A DNA stretch of 64,000 nt from Sphingomonas sp. IBVSS2 (lineage in GTDB: Bacteria; Pseudomonadota; Alphaproteobacteria; Sphingomonadales; Sphingomonadaceae), in assembly GCF_002127225.1 (NCBI RefSeq), contig NZ_NFUR01000003.1, forward strand, positions 682,001-746,000, read 5' to 3'. The position numbers were made by a program, and so were the translations under genes. Below the pieces are notes generated by a model. It was given only the letters and a program-made list of their open reading frames with translations. It had not been told where the DNA came from and ran no database searches. Position 1 is the first letter of the stretch. Each line of letters starts with the position of its first letter. Below are positions 54,604 to 64,000 of the stretch, piece by piece.

Positions 54604-56913
54604 ATGCTGATCAGCCTGCGGCACGTGGCGCGCTCCATGGCGTTGCTCGCCACCACCGCGCTTGCCGGGACGATGACGGGTGCGCATGCGCAGGATCCCG
54701 TCGCGCCCGTCGCACCGCCGAAGAACGAAGCCCGTCCGTCCGCGGATCCCGCCGCGCGCCCCTGGGCCGATGCCCGGCTGCCGGCGGCGGCGCGTGCGGA
54801 GACGCTGCTGGCGGCGATGACGCTCGAGGAGAAGCTGGGCCTCGTCTACACATGGTTCCCGCCGCTGGCGAAGGATCCGGCGGCACCGGGCGACATGATC
54901 CCCTCGGCCGGCCAGCAGGCGGCGATTCCGCGCCTGGGCATTCCGGCGCTGCGTGAGACCGATGCCAGCCTCGGCGTCGCCAACCAGGTCGAGCAGCGCA
55001 AGGGGGATACCGCCACCGCGCTGCCTTCGGGCCTGGCGCTGGCCGCGACCTTCGATCCCAAGCTCGCCTATGAGAGCGGCGCGATGATCGGCGGCGAGGC
55101 GCGCGCCAAGCGCTTCAACGTCATGCTCGCGGGCGGCATCAACCTGACGCGCGATCCCTGGGGCGGCCGCAACTTCGAATATCTCGGTGAGGACCCGCTG
55201 CTCGCCGGCGTGATCGCCGGGGAGTCGATCCGGGGCATCCAGTCGAACCACATCGTCTCGACGATCAAGCATTTCGCCCTGAACGCGCAGGAGACCGGCC
55301 GATTCGTGATGGACGCGCGGATCGGCGAGGCGGCGTTGCGGGAGAGCGACCTGCTCGCCTTCCAGCTCGCGATCGAGCGGGGCAAGCCGGGTTCGGTGAT
55401 GTGCGCCTATATGTCCGTCAACGGCGACTTCGCCTGCGAGAACGACTTCCTGCTCAACACCGTGCTCAAGCAGGACTGGGCCTATCCGGGCTGGGTGATG
55501 TCCGATTGGGGGGCGGTGCACTCGACGGTGAAGGCCGCGCGCAACGGGCTCGACCAGCAATCGGGCGGCGAGCTCGACACGCACCCCTTTTTCCGCGCCG
55601 ACCTGAAACAGGCGGTGGCGAGCGGCGCGCTGCCGATGGCGCGGCTGGACGACATGGCCCGCCGCATCCTGAACGGCATGTTTTCGACCGGCCTGATGGA
55701 TGCGCCGGTGGTGGAGGCGCCGCAGCCGATCGACCATGCGCGGAACGCCGAAGTCGCGCAGCGCGCCGCCGAGGCGGGGATCGTGCTGCTCAAGAACGAC
55801 AAGGACATATTGCCGCTCGCCCGGACGGCGAAGCGCATCGTCCTGATCGGCGGCCATGCCGATGTCGGCGTGCTCTCGGGCGGCGGCTCGTCGCAGGTCC
55901 GCTCGGTCGGCGGCGCGCCGATCGAGATTCCCCTCAAAAATGGCCCGGCCGCGTCGTTCGTGCGCGTGACCTGGCATGCGTCCTCGCCGCTCGCGGCGAT
56001 CCGCGCGCTGGCCCCCAAGGCGCGCGTCGATTTCGTCGATGGCAGCGACCCCGAAGCTGCCGCCGCGGCGGCGAGGAACGCGGACTTGGCGATCGTCTGG
56101 GCCACGCAATGGACCACCGAGGCCGAGGATCCGGAGACGATCGACCTGGCCGGCAACCAGGATGCCGTGATCGCCGCGGTCGCCGCCGCCAATCCCAGGA
56201 CCGCCGTGGTGCTCAACACCGGCGGCCCGGTGCTGATGCCCTGGCTCGACAAGGTGCCGGCGGTGCTCGCCGCCTGGTATCCCGGCCAGCGCGGCGGCGA
56301 AGCGGTGGCGCGGGTGCTGTTCGGCGAGGTCAATCCCTCGGGGCGCCTGCCGATCACCTTCCCTGCGGCGATCGACCAGGCGCCCCGCGCCGCGGTGCCA
56401 GGTTTCGACCAGGTCAAGGCGTCGCCCGATCGCGGGCAGGATGCGCGGGCGATCAAGCCCTTCGCGGTCGAGTATCGCGAGGGTTCGGACGTCGGCTATC
56501 GCTGGTATGCCCGCCAGGACCATCGCCCGGCTTTCCCCTTCGGCTATGGCCTCAGCTACACGCGCTTCGGCTATGCCAATCTGAAGGTCGAGGGCGGCGA
56601 CGCGCTCAAGGTGAGCTTCGACGTCACCAATCGCGGCAAGCGCGAGGGCGCCGATGTGCCGCAGCTCTATGTGACTCCGGCGACGGGCAGCCGCCCGCTG
56701 CGCCTGGCCGGCTTCGAACGCGTGGCGCTCAAGCCCGGCGAGACGCGCCGGATCACCCTGATCGCCGAGCCGCGCATCGTCGCGGACTATGATGTCGCGC
56801 AGCCCGGATGGCGGCTGGCGGCGGGAACCTATCGTGTCGCGATCGCGCGGGACGCCGGTCAACCGGTGCTCACGGGCGCGGCGGATTTGCAGGAACGCCG
56901 GCTGGCGCCCTGA
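54604..56913 (+). CDS. GH3 beta-glycosidase, exported
   Basis: This 769-residue enzyme has a signal peptide (RSMALLATTALAGTMTGAHAQ) and the three-part family 3 layout: barrel (about 65-370), alpha/beta sandwich (about 400-620) and a fibronectin III-like end (KVSFDVTNRGKREGADVPQL). The nucleophile is Asp301 in GWVMSDWGAVHST; KHFALNAQE and LMAGGINLTRDPWGGRNFEY-like residues form the sugar site. Beta-glucosidase is the commonest activity, but xylosidase cannot be excluded. GGGAGAGG precedes the ATG at 54604. It is first of an operon with a receptor, two halogenase-like genes and lacI. Confidence 0.9.
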   Translation: MLISLRHVARSMALLATTALAGTMTGAHAQDPVAPVAPPKNEARPSADPAARPWADARLPAAARAETLLAAMTLEEKLGLVYTWFPPLAKDPAAPGDMIPSAGQQAAIPRLGIPALRETDASLGVANQVEQRKGDTATALPSGLALAATFDPKLAYESGAMIGGEARAKRFNVMLAGGINLTRDPWGGRNFEYLGEDPLLAGVIAGESIRGIQSNHIVSTIKHFALNAQETGRFVMDARIGEAALRESDLLAFQLAIERGKPGSVMCAYMSVNGDFACENDFLLNTVLKQDWAYPGWVMSDWGAVHSTVKAARNGLDQQSGGELDTHPFFRADLKQAVASGALPMARLDDMARRILNGMFSTGLMDAPVVEAPQPIDHARNAEVAQRAAEAGIVLLKNDKDILPLARTAKRIVLIGGHADVGVLSGGGSSQVRSVGGAPIEIPLKNGPAASFVRVTWHASSPLAAIRALAPKARVDFVDGSDPEAAAAAARNADLAIVWATQWTTEAEDPETIDLAGNQDAVIAAVAAANPRTAVVLNTGGPVLMPWLDKVPAVLAAWYPGQRGGEAVARVLFGEVNPSGRLPITFPAAIDQAPRAAVPGFDQVKASPDRGQDARAIKPFAVEYREGSDVGYRWYARQDHRPAFPFGYGLSYTRFGYANLKVEGGDALKVSFDVTNRGKREGADVPQLYVTPATGSRPLRLAGFERVALKPGETRRITLIAEPRIVADYDVAQPGWRLAAGTYRVAIARDAGQPVLTGAADLQERRLAP

Positions 56914-56975
56914 GACGAAAGCACCGGGTGAGGCGCGCGTAGATGCGTCGGGGTGCAGAACAGAGTGGGAGGACA

Positions 56976-59900
56976 ATGGGAATGAAGGGACTATCCAGTT
57001 TGATGGCCGGTTTGCTGGCATCGACCGCCCTGGTCGCGCCGGCATGGGCCCAGGACGCGGCGGCGCCGCAGGATGCGGGGGCCGATCAGGGTGAGGAGAT
57101 CGTCGTCACCGGCATCCGCGCGTCGCAGGCCAAGGCGATCAACATCAAGCGCAACGAGACCGCGATCGTCGATGCGATCTCCTCGGAGGATATCGGAAAG
57201 CTGCCCGACGTCACCGTGGTGGACGCGCTGCAGCGCATTTCGGGCGTGCAGATCAAGCGCGACGCCGGCGAAGGCTCGAGCGTCAATATCCGCGGCCTGC
57301 CCCAGGTGATCACGCTGCTCAATGGCGAGCAATATCTGAGCCCGGGCAACCTCGGCACCGCGCAGCCCAACCTCAACGACATCCCGGCCCAGCTGATGAA
57401 TGCGGTGGTGGTCTACAAGTCGCAGGACCTGCGCAACGCGCTGTCGGGCATCTCCGGCACCGTCGACCTGCGCACCCGCCGTCCGTTCGACCTGAAGAAC
57501 GGCCTGACCCTGGCCAACCAGGTCGAATATTCGCGCGGCGACTATACCAAGAAGAACGACTATCTGATCAGCGGCCTGCTGAGCTGGCGCAACGACACGA
57601 TCGGCGTGATGGTGGGCGCCACGCAGAGCAAGGCGCATCTCGGCAACAACTATGCCGGCATCGGCGGCAGCCCGTTCGGCAACAACGACTGGGGCGGCAC
57701 TGGGCCCAACTGGATCGCGCCGCACGGCTATGAGCTGTTCAGCCGCGAAGTGGAGCGCAACCGCTTCGGCATCAACGGCGCGGTGCAGCTGAAGTTCGCC
57801 GAGGGCTGGACGCTGACCGGCGAAGTCTTCCACACCGAGCTGGTCGAGCATAACCGCGCCGCGGGCGTGAACATCTCGAACCGCTGGAACGGCCTGACCT
57901 GGACGACGCCGACCCAGTCCACCTCCACGGGCCTGCTCGGGGCGAACCAGCAGCCCTGGTTGGACGTCGACCAGTATGACCTCAACGTGTGGTGGTTCAA
58001 TTCCTTCTCGGTGAACCGCACCGCGCGCGAGAAATCGACCAACTACAACCTGCAGCTCGACTATGACACGGGCGGTCCGTTCAAGTTCACGGCGCGGGCG
58101 CTGCGTTCGGACGCGAAGCTGCGCAGCATGAACGGGCAGGTGCAGGGCGATCTCAGCAACTGGCGCGCGGGCAACCGGGCGTTCACGCTGTTCCGCAATC
58201 CCAACGACCTGACCCGCGGGCCCTTCTATCCGGCCAATATCGCGGCGCAATATCCGGCCTCGCGCTACACCAACAACGTGGTCGGCTCGAACGGTGGGCG
58301 CTATATCGATCCGAACCCGCTGGGCTATGGCCAGGATCCGCTGCTGCACCTCGACCTGCGCGGGCAGAACCCGGTGCTGAGCGGCTTCGACACGCCGATC
58401 TCGGGCGGGCTGGGCGCCGGCAAGTCGCTCAAGGACTATATGGCCAATCTCGACAGCTATGCCGTCGCGGCCTTCTCGTCCGAGGGCAATCAGGAGAATA
58501 GTTCGGATCTCGGCGTATTCCGTGCCGATGGCAGCTACGAGTTCCAGGGCGGCGGCCTGTTCGGCCTGCTGAACCGCGTCGACGTGGGCGTGCGCCGTTC
58601 GGATCGCTCGACCCAGATCAAGAACTTCCACCTGTTCTCGAACTTCTACGGCGGCAACGGCGCCGCCACCGCGGCGGGCTGCTCGGCGCAGTGGAAGGCG
58701 ATCGACGTGGTGATGGACAACCCGCAATGCTCCGCGGGCGAGTTCGTCTCCAATCCGGGCTACAATGCGGCGCTGCCGCTGGCGACCTCGCCTTCGCCCT
58801 GCGGCGCTTCGGCGGCCAACACGCCGACCTGCTTCCAGGGCTATACCGTCAACCGGCCGACCAAGCTGAACGCCTATAACAACGTCTCTTTCCAGACGAA
58901 CTGGGGCGGTGTGGTCAACGGCATGCCGGGCATGTGGGTGGTCAATCCCAAGGACTTCGACGACATCAAGCCGTTCATGACGCGCGTGTTCGGCGGTGCC
59001 GACGAAGTCATCGTTCCGGGCAACACCTATGACGTCGACCTGATCGAGGAGAGCGCCTACATCAACACCAACTGGAAGAGCGGCGGGTTCAAGGCCGATA
59101 TCGGCGTCAAGGTCATCAAGACCAGCATCGACGTGAAGCAGAACCTGACCGGCGACACCCGGGCATATGGCGACACCAACCTCGACGTCGGCGACAGCGT
59201 AACCCGTCGCAGCTATACCGACTGGCTGCCGACGGTGACCCTGTCCTATGACGTCACCGACAATATCCGCGTCCGCGCGGCCTTCGCCAAGACGATGATC
59301 CCGCTGGACCTGGGCAATTATGGCGGCGGCCTGAAGATCAACACCGCGGATTCGCAGGGGCCGAACCCGACGAACCCAACGGCGGCGCCGCTCGGCGTCC
59401 GCCAGGTGACGAGCGCCAATGCGAGCGGCAACCCGTATCTGAACCCGTGGCGCTCGAACAATTACGACCTCAGCCTGGAATATTATCTGGGCCGCGCCTC
59501 GATGCTCAACATCGGCCTGTTCAAGCTCAACATCGACAGCTTCGTGACCACCGCGACGCAGTTGATCGGCCGCTATCCGGATGCCGACGGCGTGATCCGC
59601 CGCACGGTGCCGGTGACGCAGCCGATCCAGGGCGCGGGCGGCAACCTGCAGGGCGTGGAAGCCGGCGCCAAGCTGGCCTTTACCGACCTGTTCCCGAACG
59701 TGCCGTTCCTGCGCAACTTCGGCATCGACGCCAACTACACCTTCTCCGACTCCTCGCAGTCGGCACGAGGCCTCGACGGCAAGAAGCTGCCTTTCCAGGA
59801 TAATTCCAAGCACCAGATCAACCTGGTCGGCTGGTATCAGGACGACATCTTCCAGGTCCGCGTCGCGTGGAACCACCGCACGCCGCGCCTTGCGAACATG

Positions 59901-60164
59901 GGCCTGGGCTATGACGTGGATCCGGATCCGGCGCCGGATCGGGTCGACCAGCGCAACATCCCGGTGATGCAGGACACCAGCAACTATGTGGACGTGAACC
60001 TGACCGCGAACATCAACAGCCAGTTCGCGATCTACGGCAACGTCTCGAACCTGCTGGGTGAGCGCGAGCGCTATTACTTCCAGTTCGACAAGGATTCGAA
60101 GCAGTTCCATTCGCAGAACCGTTTCGAGCCGCGTTACTCGGTGGGCGTGCGCTACCGTTTCTAA
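56976..60164 (+). CDS. TonB-dependent outer-membrane receptor (GH3 locus)
   Basis: This 1062-residue protein has a signal peptide (LSSLMAGLLASTALVAPAWAQ), TonB-box-like EEIVVTGIRAS, a plug (SSEDIGKLPDVTVVDALQRI, SGVQIKRDAGEGSSVNIRGL) and a barrel ending VGVRYRF. It is of the same large type as the receptor at 24746. The cargo is probably an oligosaccharide cut by the GH3 upstream (inference). GGGAGG lies 3 bases before the first ATG (56976) and 9 before the second (56982). A terminator follows at 60181. Confidence 0.92.
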   Translation: MGMKGLSSLMAGLLASTALVAPAWAQDAAAPQDAGADQGEEIVVTGIRASQAKAINIKRNETAIVDAISSEDIGKLPDVTVVDALQRISGVQIKRDAGEGSSVNIRGLPQVITLLNGEQYLSPGNLGTAQPNLNDIPAQLMNAVVVYKSQDLRNALSGISGTVDLRTRRPFDLKNGLTLANQVEYSRGDYTKKNDYLISGLLSWRNDTIGVMVGATQSKAHLGNNYAGIGGSPFGNNDWGGTGPNWIAPHGYELFSREVERNRFGINGAVQLKFAEGWTLTGEVFHTELVEHNRAAGVNISNRWNGLTWTTPTQSTSTGLLGANQQPWLDVDQYDLNVWWFNSFSVNRTAREKSTNYNLQLDYDTGGPFKFTARALRSDAKLRSMNGQVQGDLSNWRAGNRAFTLFRNPNDLTRGPFYPANIAAQYPASRYTNNVVGSNGGRYIDPNPLGYGQDPLLHLDLRGQNPVLSGFDTPISGGLGAGKSLKDYMANLDSYAVAAFSSEGNQENSSDLGVFRADGSYEFQGGGLFGLLNRVDVGVRRSDRSTQIKNFHLFSNFYGGNGAATAAGCSAQWKAIDVVMDNPQCSAGEFVSNPGYNAALPLATSPSPCGASAANTPTCFQGYTVNRPTKLNAYNNVSFQTNWGGVVNGMPGMWVVNPKDFDDIKPFMTRVFGGADEVIVPGNTYDVDLIEESAYINTNWKSGGFKADIGVKVIKTSIDVKQNLTGDTRAYGDTNLDVGDSVTRRSYTDWLPTVTLSYDVTDNIRVRAAFAKTMIPLDLGNYGGGLKINTADSQGPNPTNPTAAPLGVRQVTSANASGNPYLNPWRSNNYDLSLEYYLGRASMLNIGLFKLNIDSFVTTATQLIGRYPDADGVIRRTVPVTQPIQGAGGNLQGVEAGAKLAFTDLFPNVPFLRNFGIDANYTFSDSSQSARGLDGKKLPFQDNSKHQINLVGWYQDDIFQVRVAWNHRTPRLANMGLGYDVDPDPAPDRVDQRNIPVMQDTSNYVDVNLTANINSQFAIYGNVSNLLGERERYYFQFDKDSKQFHSQNRFEPRYSVGVRYRF

Positions 60165-60180
60165 GAGCCAACCCTCCTGG

Positions 60181-60214
60181 GCCGGCGGTCTTCCCAGGCC
60201 GCCGGCTCATTTTT
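60181..60214 (+). terminator. Rho-independent terminator after the receptor gene
   Basis: GCCGGCGG (60181-60188) and CCGCCGGC (60199-60206) form a perfect 8-bp stem with a 10-base loop, followed closely by TTTTT at 60210-60214. It may reduce but need not abolish transcription into the halogenase genes. Confidence 0.75.
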
Positions 60215-60279
60215 CCCCGGGAGCAGGATCGGCGCGGTTTCGCTTGCGGACCCGTGGCCGGGACGACCAGAATGACACG

Positions 60280-61818
60280 ATGAAACATGGGGGCATGGCC
60301 AGCGGCGCGATCGAGCGTGTCGTCATCGTCGGCGGGGGCACTGCCGGGTGGATGGCGGCGGCCGCGCTCGGCGCATATCTGGCGGGGACGGGCACCCGGA
60401 TCACCCTGATCGAAAGCTCGGAGATCGGGACGATCGGCGTCGGCGAGGCGACGATCCCCACCATTCGCCGCTTCTACGCCGCGCTCGGCATGACCGATGC
60501 CGAAGTGATGCGCGCCTGCGAGGCGACCGCCAAGCTCGGCATCCGCTTCGTCGACTGGAAGCCCGGCACCAGCTTCGTCCACCCCTTTGGCCGCTTCGGG
60601 CAGGACCTGCGCGGCATCGACTTCCACCATTATTGGCAGAAGGCGCGCCAGGCCGGCCAGGCCGCGCCGCTGGAGGAATATTCGCTGGGCGCGATGCTCG
60701 CCCGCGAAGGCCATGCCAGCGTGCCGCTGCCCAATCCGCCGAGCCAGCTCTCGGTGTTCGACTGGGCGCTCCATTTCGACGCCGCGCGCTTTGCCGCGCA
60801 CATGCGCGCCTATGCCGAGCATGCGGGCGTGACACGCATCGATGCGCGGATCACCGATGTGGCGCTCCACGGCGAGACCGGCTTCATCGAGGCGGTGACG
60901 CTCGACAGCGGCGAGCGCGTTGCGGGGGACCTGTTCGTCGATTGCTCGGGCTTTCGCGGCCTGCTGATCGGCGAGGCACTGGGGATTCCCTATCGCGACT
61001 GGTCGCACTGGCTGCTGTGCGACGGCGCCTTCGCGGTGCAGAGCGAACGGGTGGGCGAGCCGCCCAGCTGCACCACCGTCACCGCGCGCACCGCCGGCTG
61101 GCAATGGCGCATTCCGCTGCGCAGCCGCGAAGGCAATGGCATCGTCTTCGCGAGCGATTTCCAGGGCGATGACGATGCCCGGGCCGAACTGCTCGCCAAC
61201 ATCCCCGGCGCGCCGACCATGGAGCCCCGCCGCCTGCGCTTCACGCCGGGCCGGCGCGACGTCGCCTGGGCGAAGAACTGCGTCTCGCTCGGCCTGTCCT
61301 CGGGCTTTCTCGAGCCGCTGGAATCGACCAGCATCGCGCTGATCGAGACGGGCATCGAGCGGCTGAAGCAGCTCTTCCCCGACAAGGGCTTCGATCCGGC
61401 GGTGATCGCCGAGTATAACAGCCAGTCGGCCGAGGAGATGGAGCGCGTCCGCGACTTCATCCTCCTCCATTACCGCCTGAGCACCCGCGAAGGGGCCTTC
61501 TGGCAGGCCTGCCGCCAGATGACGCTCCCCGACAGCCTGGCCGCCAAGCTCGAGCTTTGGCGCGCGCGAGGCGCCTTCCTGCGCTATCGCTGGGAGATGT
61601 TCTCGCCCGCATCCTGGCTGGCCATCTATGGCGGGTTCGAGCATCTGCCCGAGCGGATCGATCCCGGCGTCGCCGCGGTCGATGCAGGCGAACTCGCGCA
61701 GGGGCTGGAGCAGATGCGCGCCGCCATCGCCCGCACCGTGGCCGACACGCCCACCCATTCCGAATTCCTCGCGACGGTCGATGGCGCCGCTGCCGAGCCC
61801 ATGAGGACACCCGCATGA
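60280..61818 (+). CDS. Flavin-dependent tryptophan-halogenase family protein, first of pair
   Basis: This 512-residue flavoprotein has the FAD motif VVIVGGGTAGWMAAAALGAY, the WQWRIP halogenase motif, Lys85 in ATAKLGIRF at the catalytic lysine position and Glu348 in LEPLESTSIAL at the catalytic glutamate position. All residues needed for halogenation appear present; the substrate is unknown. The ATG at 60280 is annotated; an in-frame ATG at 60295, nearer to the FAD motif and preceded by GGGGG, is an alternative. The stop overlaps the next gene as ATGA. Confidence 0.87.
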   Translation: MKHGGMASGAIERVVIVGGGTAGWMAAAALGAYLAGTGTRITLIESSEIGTIGVGEATIPTIRRFYAALGMTDAEVMRACEATAKLGIRFVDWKPGTSFVHPFGRFGQDLRGIDFHHYWQKARQAGQAAPLEEYSLGAMLAREGHASVPLPNPPSQLSVFDWALHFDAARFAAHMRAYAEHAGVTRIDARITDVALHGETGFIEAVTLDSGERVAGDLFVDCSGFRGLLIGEALGIPYRDWSHWLLCDGAFAVQSERVGEPPSCTTVTARTAGWQWRIPLRSREGNGIVFASDFQGDDDARAELLANIPGAPTMEPRRLRFTPGRRDVAWAKNCVSLGLSSGFLEPLESTSIALIETGIERLKQLFPDKGFDPAVIAEYNSQSAEEMERVRDFILLHYRLSTREGAFWQACRQMTLPDSLAAKLELWRARGAFLRYRWEMFSPASWLAIYGGFEHLPERIDPGVAAVDAGELAQGLEQMRAAIARTVADTPTHSEFLATVDGAAAEPMRTPA

Positions 61819-63356
61819 ACAATCCGGACGCGCTGCGTAAGGTCTGCATCGTCGGCGGCGGCACCGCCGGCTGGATCGCCGCCGCGGTGATGGCGCATCA
61901 CATGAAGGGTAGGCTGTTCGAGATCGAGCTGGTCGAGAGCGACGATATCGGCACGATCGGCGTGGGGGAGAGCACGATCCCGCCCTTCATGGAACTGATC
62001 GCCAAGCTCGACATCGACGAGCAGGACTTCGTCCGCCAGGTCCAGGCGAGCTTCAAGCTCGGCATCGAGTTCAAGGACTGGTTCCGCAAGGGCGAGAGCT
62101 ATTTCCACCCGTTCGGCGATGTCGGCCAGCGCGTGGAGCTCAGCGACTTCTACCAATGCTGGCGCAAGGCGACGCTCGCGGGGCATGATTTCCCGCTCCA
62201 GGATTTCGCGCCCGCCACGGTGATGGCGCATGCGGGGCGCTTCATGCTGCCGTTCAAGGCGCGGAACACGCCGATCGCCGGCGCGTCCTATGCGCTCCAT
62301 GTCGATGCCAAGCGCGTCGCCCAGTTCCTGCGCGGCCATGCCGAGGCGCGCGGCGTGAAGCGTACCGAAGGGATCGTCACCGATGTCGCGCTCGACGCGC
62401 GCGGCTTCGTGTCGACGCTGACGCTGAAGGACGGCCGCACGATCGATGCCGACTTCTTCATCGATTGCTCGGGTTTCCGGGCGCTGCTGATCGAGAAGGC
62501 GCTGGGCAGCGGCTTTACCGACTGGTCGAACTATCTGTTCTGCGACCGCGCCATCGCCGCGCAGACGGAGAATGTCGGCCCGCCGCGCCCCTATACGCTG
62601 GCCGAGGCACAGGATGCCGGCTGGCGCTGGCGCATCCCGCTGCAGCACCGCACCGGCAACGGCCATGTCTATTCCTCCGAGTTCATGAGCGACGAGGAAG
62701 CTACCCGCATCCTGCTCGACAAGGTGGAGGGCGACGTGGTCGCCGGGCCGATGGTGGTGCCGTTCAGGACCGGCGTGCGCGAGAAGATCTGGCACAAGAA
62801 CGTGCTGGCGATCGGCCTGTCCTCGGGCTTTATCGAGCCGCTGGAATCGACCGCGATCCACCTGATCTATCGCGGGATGGACTTCTTCTTCCGCTTCCTG
62901 CCCGATCGCCATTGCGATCCGGCGCTGGCGGACGAATATAACCGCCGCATGGTGGCGGACTATACCGAGATCCGCGACTTCATCGTGCTCCATTATTGCA
63001 CTACCGCGCGCGACGACACGCCCTTCTGGCGCAAGTGCCGCGACATGGAATGGCCGGACAGCCTGAAGGAGCGCGTGGAGCTGTTCCGCAGCAACGGCTC
63101 GCTGCGCGAAGGGCTGGACGAGCTGTTCCGCTCGGTCAGCTGGTTCTCCGTGCTGGAGGGCATGGGCATCCGGCCGCGCACCTATCATCCGCTGGTCGAC
63201 CGCATCGACGAGGCGATGCTCTATGCGGGGCTGGAAAAGGCGCGCGAGCAGCTCGGCGGCTTCGTCCGGCAACTGCCGACCCAGCAGCAGTTCATCGACG
63301 CGCATTGTCGGGCCGAGAAGGTGGATCTGGGCCGTCCCGTCATGGCCGGGGCCTGA
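61815..63356 (+). CDS. Flavin-dependent tryptophan-halogenase family protein, second of pair
   Basis: This 513-residue flavoprotein has VCIVGGGTAGWIAAAVMAHH at the N-terminus, a WRWRIP motif, Lys81 in ASFKLGIEF and Glu344 in IEPLESTAIHL at the catalytic positions. It is closer in pattern to the halogenase at 27982 (the ASFKLGI and PLQHR.GNG.VYSS stretches are shared) than to its neighbour at 60280. It is translationally coupled on both sides: ATGA with the previous gene and TGATG with lacI. Confidence 0.87.
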   Translation: MNNPDALRKVCIVGGGTAGWIAAAVMAHHMKGRLFEIELVESDDIGTIGVGESTIPPFMELIAKLDIDEQDFVRQVQASFKLGIEFKDWFRKGESYFHPFGDVGQRVELSDFYQCWRKATLAGHDFPLQDFAPATVMAHAGRFMLPFKARNTPIAGASYALHVDAKRVAQFLRGHAEARGVKRTEGIVTDVALDARGFVSTLTLKDGRTIDADFFIDCSGFRALLIEKALGSGFTDWSNYLFCDRAIAAQTENVGPPRPYTLAEAQDAGWRWRIPLQHRTGNGHVYSSEFMSDEEATRILLDKVEGDVVAGPMVVPFRTGVREKIWHKNVLAIGLSSGFIEPLESTAIHLIYRGMDFFFRFLPDRHCDPALADEYNRRMVADYTEIRDFIVLHYCTTARDDTPFWRKCRDMEWPDSLKERVELFRSNGSLREGLDELFRSVSWFSVLEGMGIRPRTYHPLVDRIDEAMLYAGLEKAREQLGGFVRQLPTQQQFIDAHCRAEKVDLGRPVMAGA

Positions 63357-64000
63357 TGCAGAAGAAGCGCGCGATCACGATCAAGGACGTGGCGGCGGAG
63401 GCGGGAGTCTCGCTGCAGACGGTGAGCCGCGTCATCAACAAGGGCCCCAACGTCACCGCGCCGGTCCAGGATCGCGTGCGCGCGGCGATCGACAAGCTGG
63501 GCTATGTTCCCAGCCTCGCCGCGCGGCGGCTGGGCGGCTCGCGCTCCTATCTGATCCTGGCCTTCAACGACGAGCGGCCGACGCTCGAGGGCTGGCAGTC
63601 GCGGCGCGGCAACGACTGGGTCGACCAGATGCTCTATGGCGGCATGCTCAAATGCGCCGAGCATGGGTATCGCATGCTGTTCGAGCTGGTGGACTCGCAT
63701 TCCGACCAGCTCGAGGCACAGGTCCGGGCCGCGCTCTCCGCGCTGCATCCCGACGGCGTGATCCTGACGCCGCCGCACAGCGAGGACGACCGGATAACGG
63801 ATCTCCTCCACCAGGGTGGCCTCATCTTCGCGCGGCTGGGATCGCACCGCGAGGGCGAGGGCTTTGCGGTGTACATGGACGACGAGGCGGCGGCGCGCCG
63901 CGCGACGGAGCATCTGCTCGACCTTGGCCATACGCGCATCGCCTATGTCCAGGGGCATCCCGAATATGCGATGAGCCCCGATCGCCTCCGCGGCTTCACC
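63356..64000 (+). CDS. LacI family transcriptional regulator, cut by the window end
   Basis: The first 215 residues are inside the window. The start ATG at 63356 shares its A with the halogenase TGA (TGATG). The N-terminus (MQKKRAITIKDVAAEAGVSL, QTVSRVINKG) is a LacI helix-turn-helix, the hinge follows (YVPSLAARRLGGSRS), and the effector domain begins at about residue 65 with LHPDGVILTPP and LGHTRIAYVQGHP recognisable. It is the last visible gene of the GH3-receptor-halogenase operon and probably represses that operon through the sites at 54361-54388. Confidence 0.9.
   Translation, partial: MQKKRAITIKDVAAEAGVSLQTVSRVINKGPNVTAPVQDRVRAAIDKLGYVPSLAARRLGGSRSYLILAFNDERPTLEGWQSRRGNDWVDQMLYGGMLKCAEHGYRMLFELVDSHSDQLEAQVRAALSALHPDGVILTPPHSEDDRITDLLHQGGLIFARLGSHREGEGFAVYMDDEAAARRATEHLLDLGHTRIAYVQGHPEYAMSPDRLRGFT

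Overview
The window is 64 kb of high-GC DNA with tightly packed, often ATGA-overlapping genes. It carries three large TonB-dependent receptors of the Xanthomonas/Caulobacter type, flavin-dependent halogenase-like genes beside receptors, a CydDC/CydABX oxidase locus, PaoABC and many exported glycoside hydrolases. This points to an alphaproteobacterium, most likely a Sphingomonadaceae member (inference from gene content; no rRNA gene is present). I see no tRNA, rRNA, CRISPR array, insertion sequence or phage gene.

Region by region. 1-351 is the tail of a GH3 glycosidase. 437-1459 is a lone cytosolic Gfo/Idh/MocA oxidoreductase, separated by a good terminator from a minus-strand operon (7284 to 1568) of an SGNH hydrolase, a GH97 glycosidase, a cupin and two exported Gfo/Idh/MocA proteins. 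7536-30997 looks like a complete high-mannose N-glycan/mannoprotein utilisation locus. Its parts are an MFS sugar permease, glycosylasparaginase, CutC, a GH92, a ROK sugar kinase and a LacI regulator on the minus strand; a sodium/solute symporter, a second and divergent GH92, a GH2 beta-mannosidase and a GH85 endo-beta-N-acetylglucosaminidase on the plus strand; then a receptor, a halogenase-like flavoenzyme and a GH125 alpha-1,6-mannosidase. Near-identical TGTAAT/ATTACA operators sit in front of all three transcription units, so one LacI repressor probably controls the whole locus.

31131-32456 is a POT-family transporter. 32440-40657 holds a phosphocholine-type phospholipase C, a PI-PLC-like enzyme, a DeoR regulator, a histidine acid phosphatase and a receptor, which together suggest phosphoester scavenging. 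40754-43108 holds a double-DTG aspartic protease with a PDZ-like segment, a small Gly-rich protein with a double-glycine leader, and an AT-rich stretch with a near-consensus promoter that faces no obvious gene. 43109-49465 is cydC-cydD divergent from cydA-cydB-cydX. 49566-50396 is an alpha/beta hydrolase of the haloperoxidase type, and 50433-54235 is paoABC. 54604-64000 is a second sugar locus: GH3, receptor, two tandem halogenase-like enzymes and a LacI regulator cut by the window end, with two overlapping LacI-type operators in front.

In the inferred N-glycan pathway the receptor imports glycan or glycopeptide. The exported GH85, GH92, GH125 and GH2 enzymes and the glycosylasparaginase dismantle it. 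The SSS and MFS carriers bring monosaccharides across the inner membrane, and the ROK kinase phosphorylates them. Start sites were chosen by ribosome binding site, signal peptide and overlap with the upstream stop. All functions are read from motifs and family resemblance by eye, without database searches.
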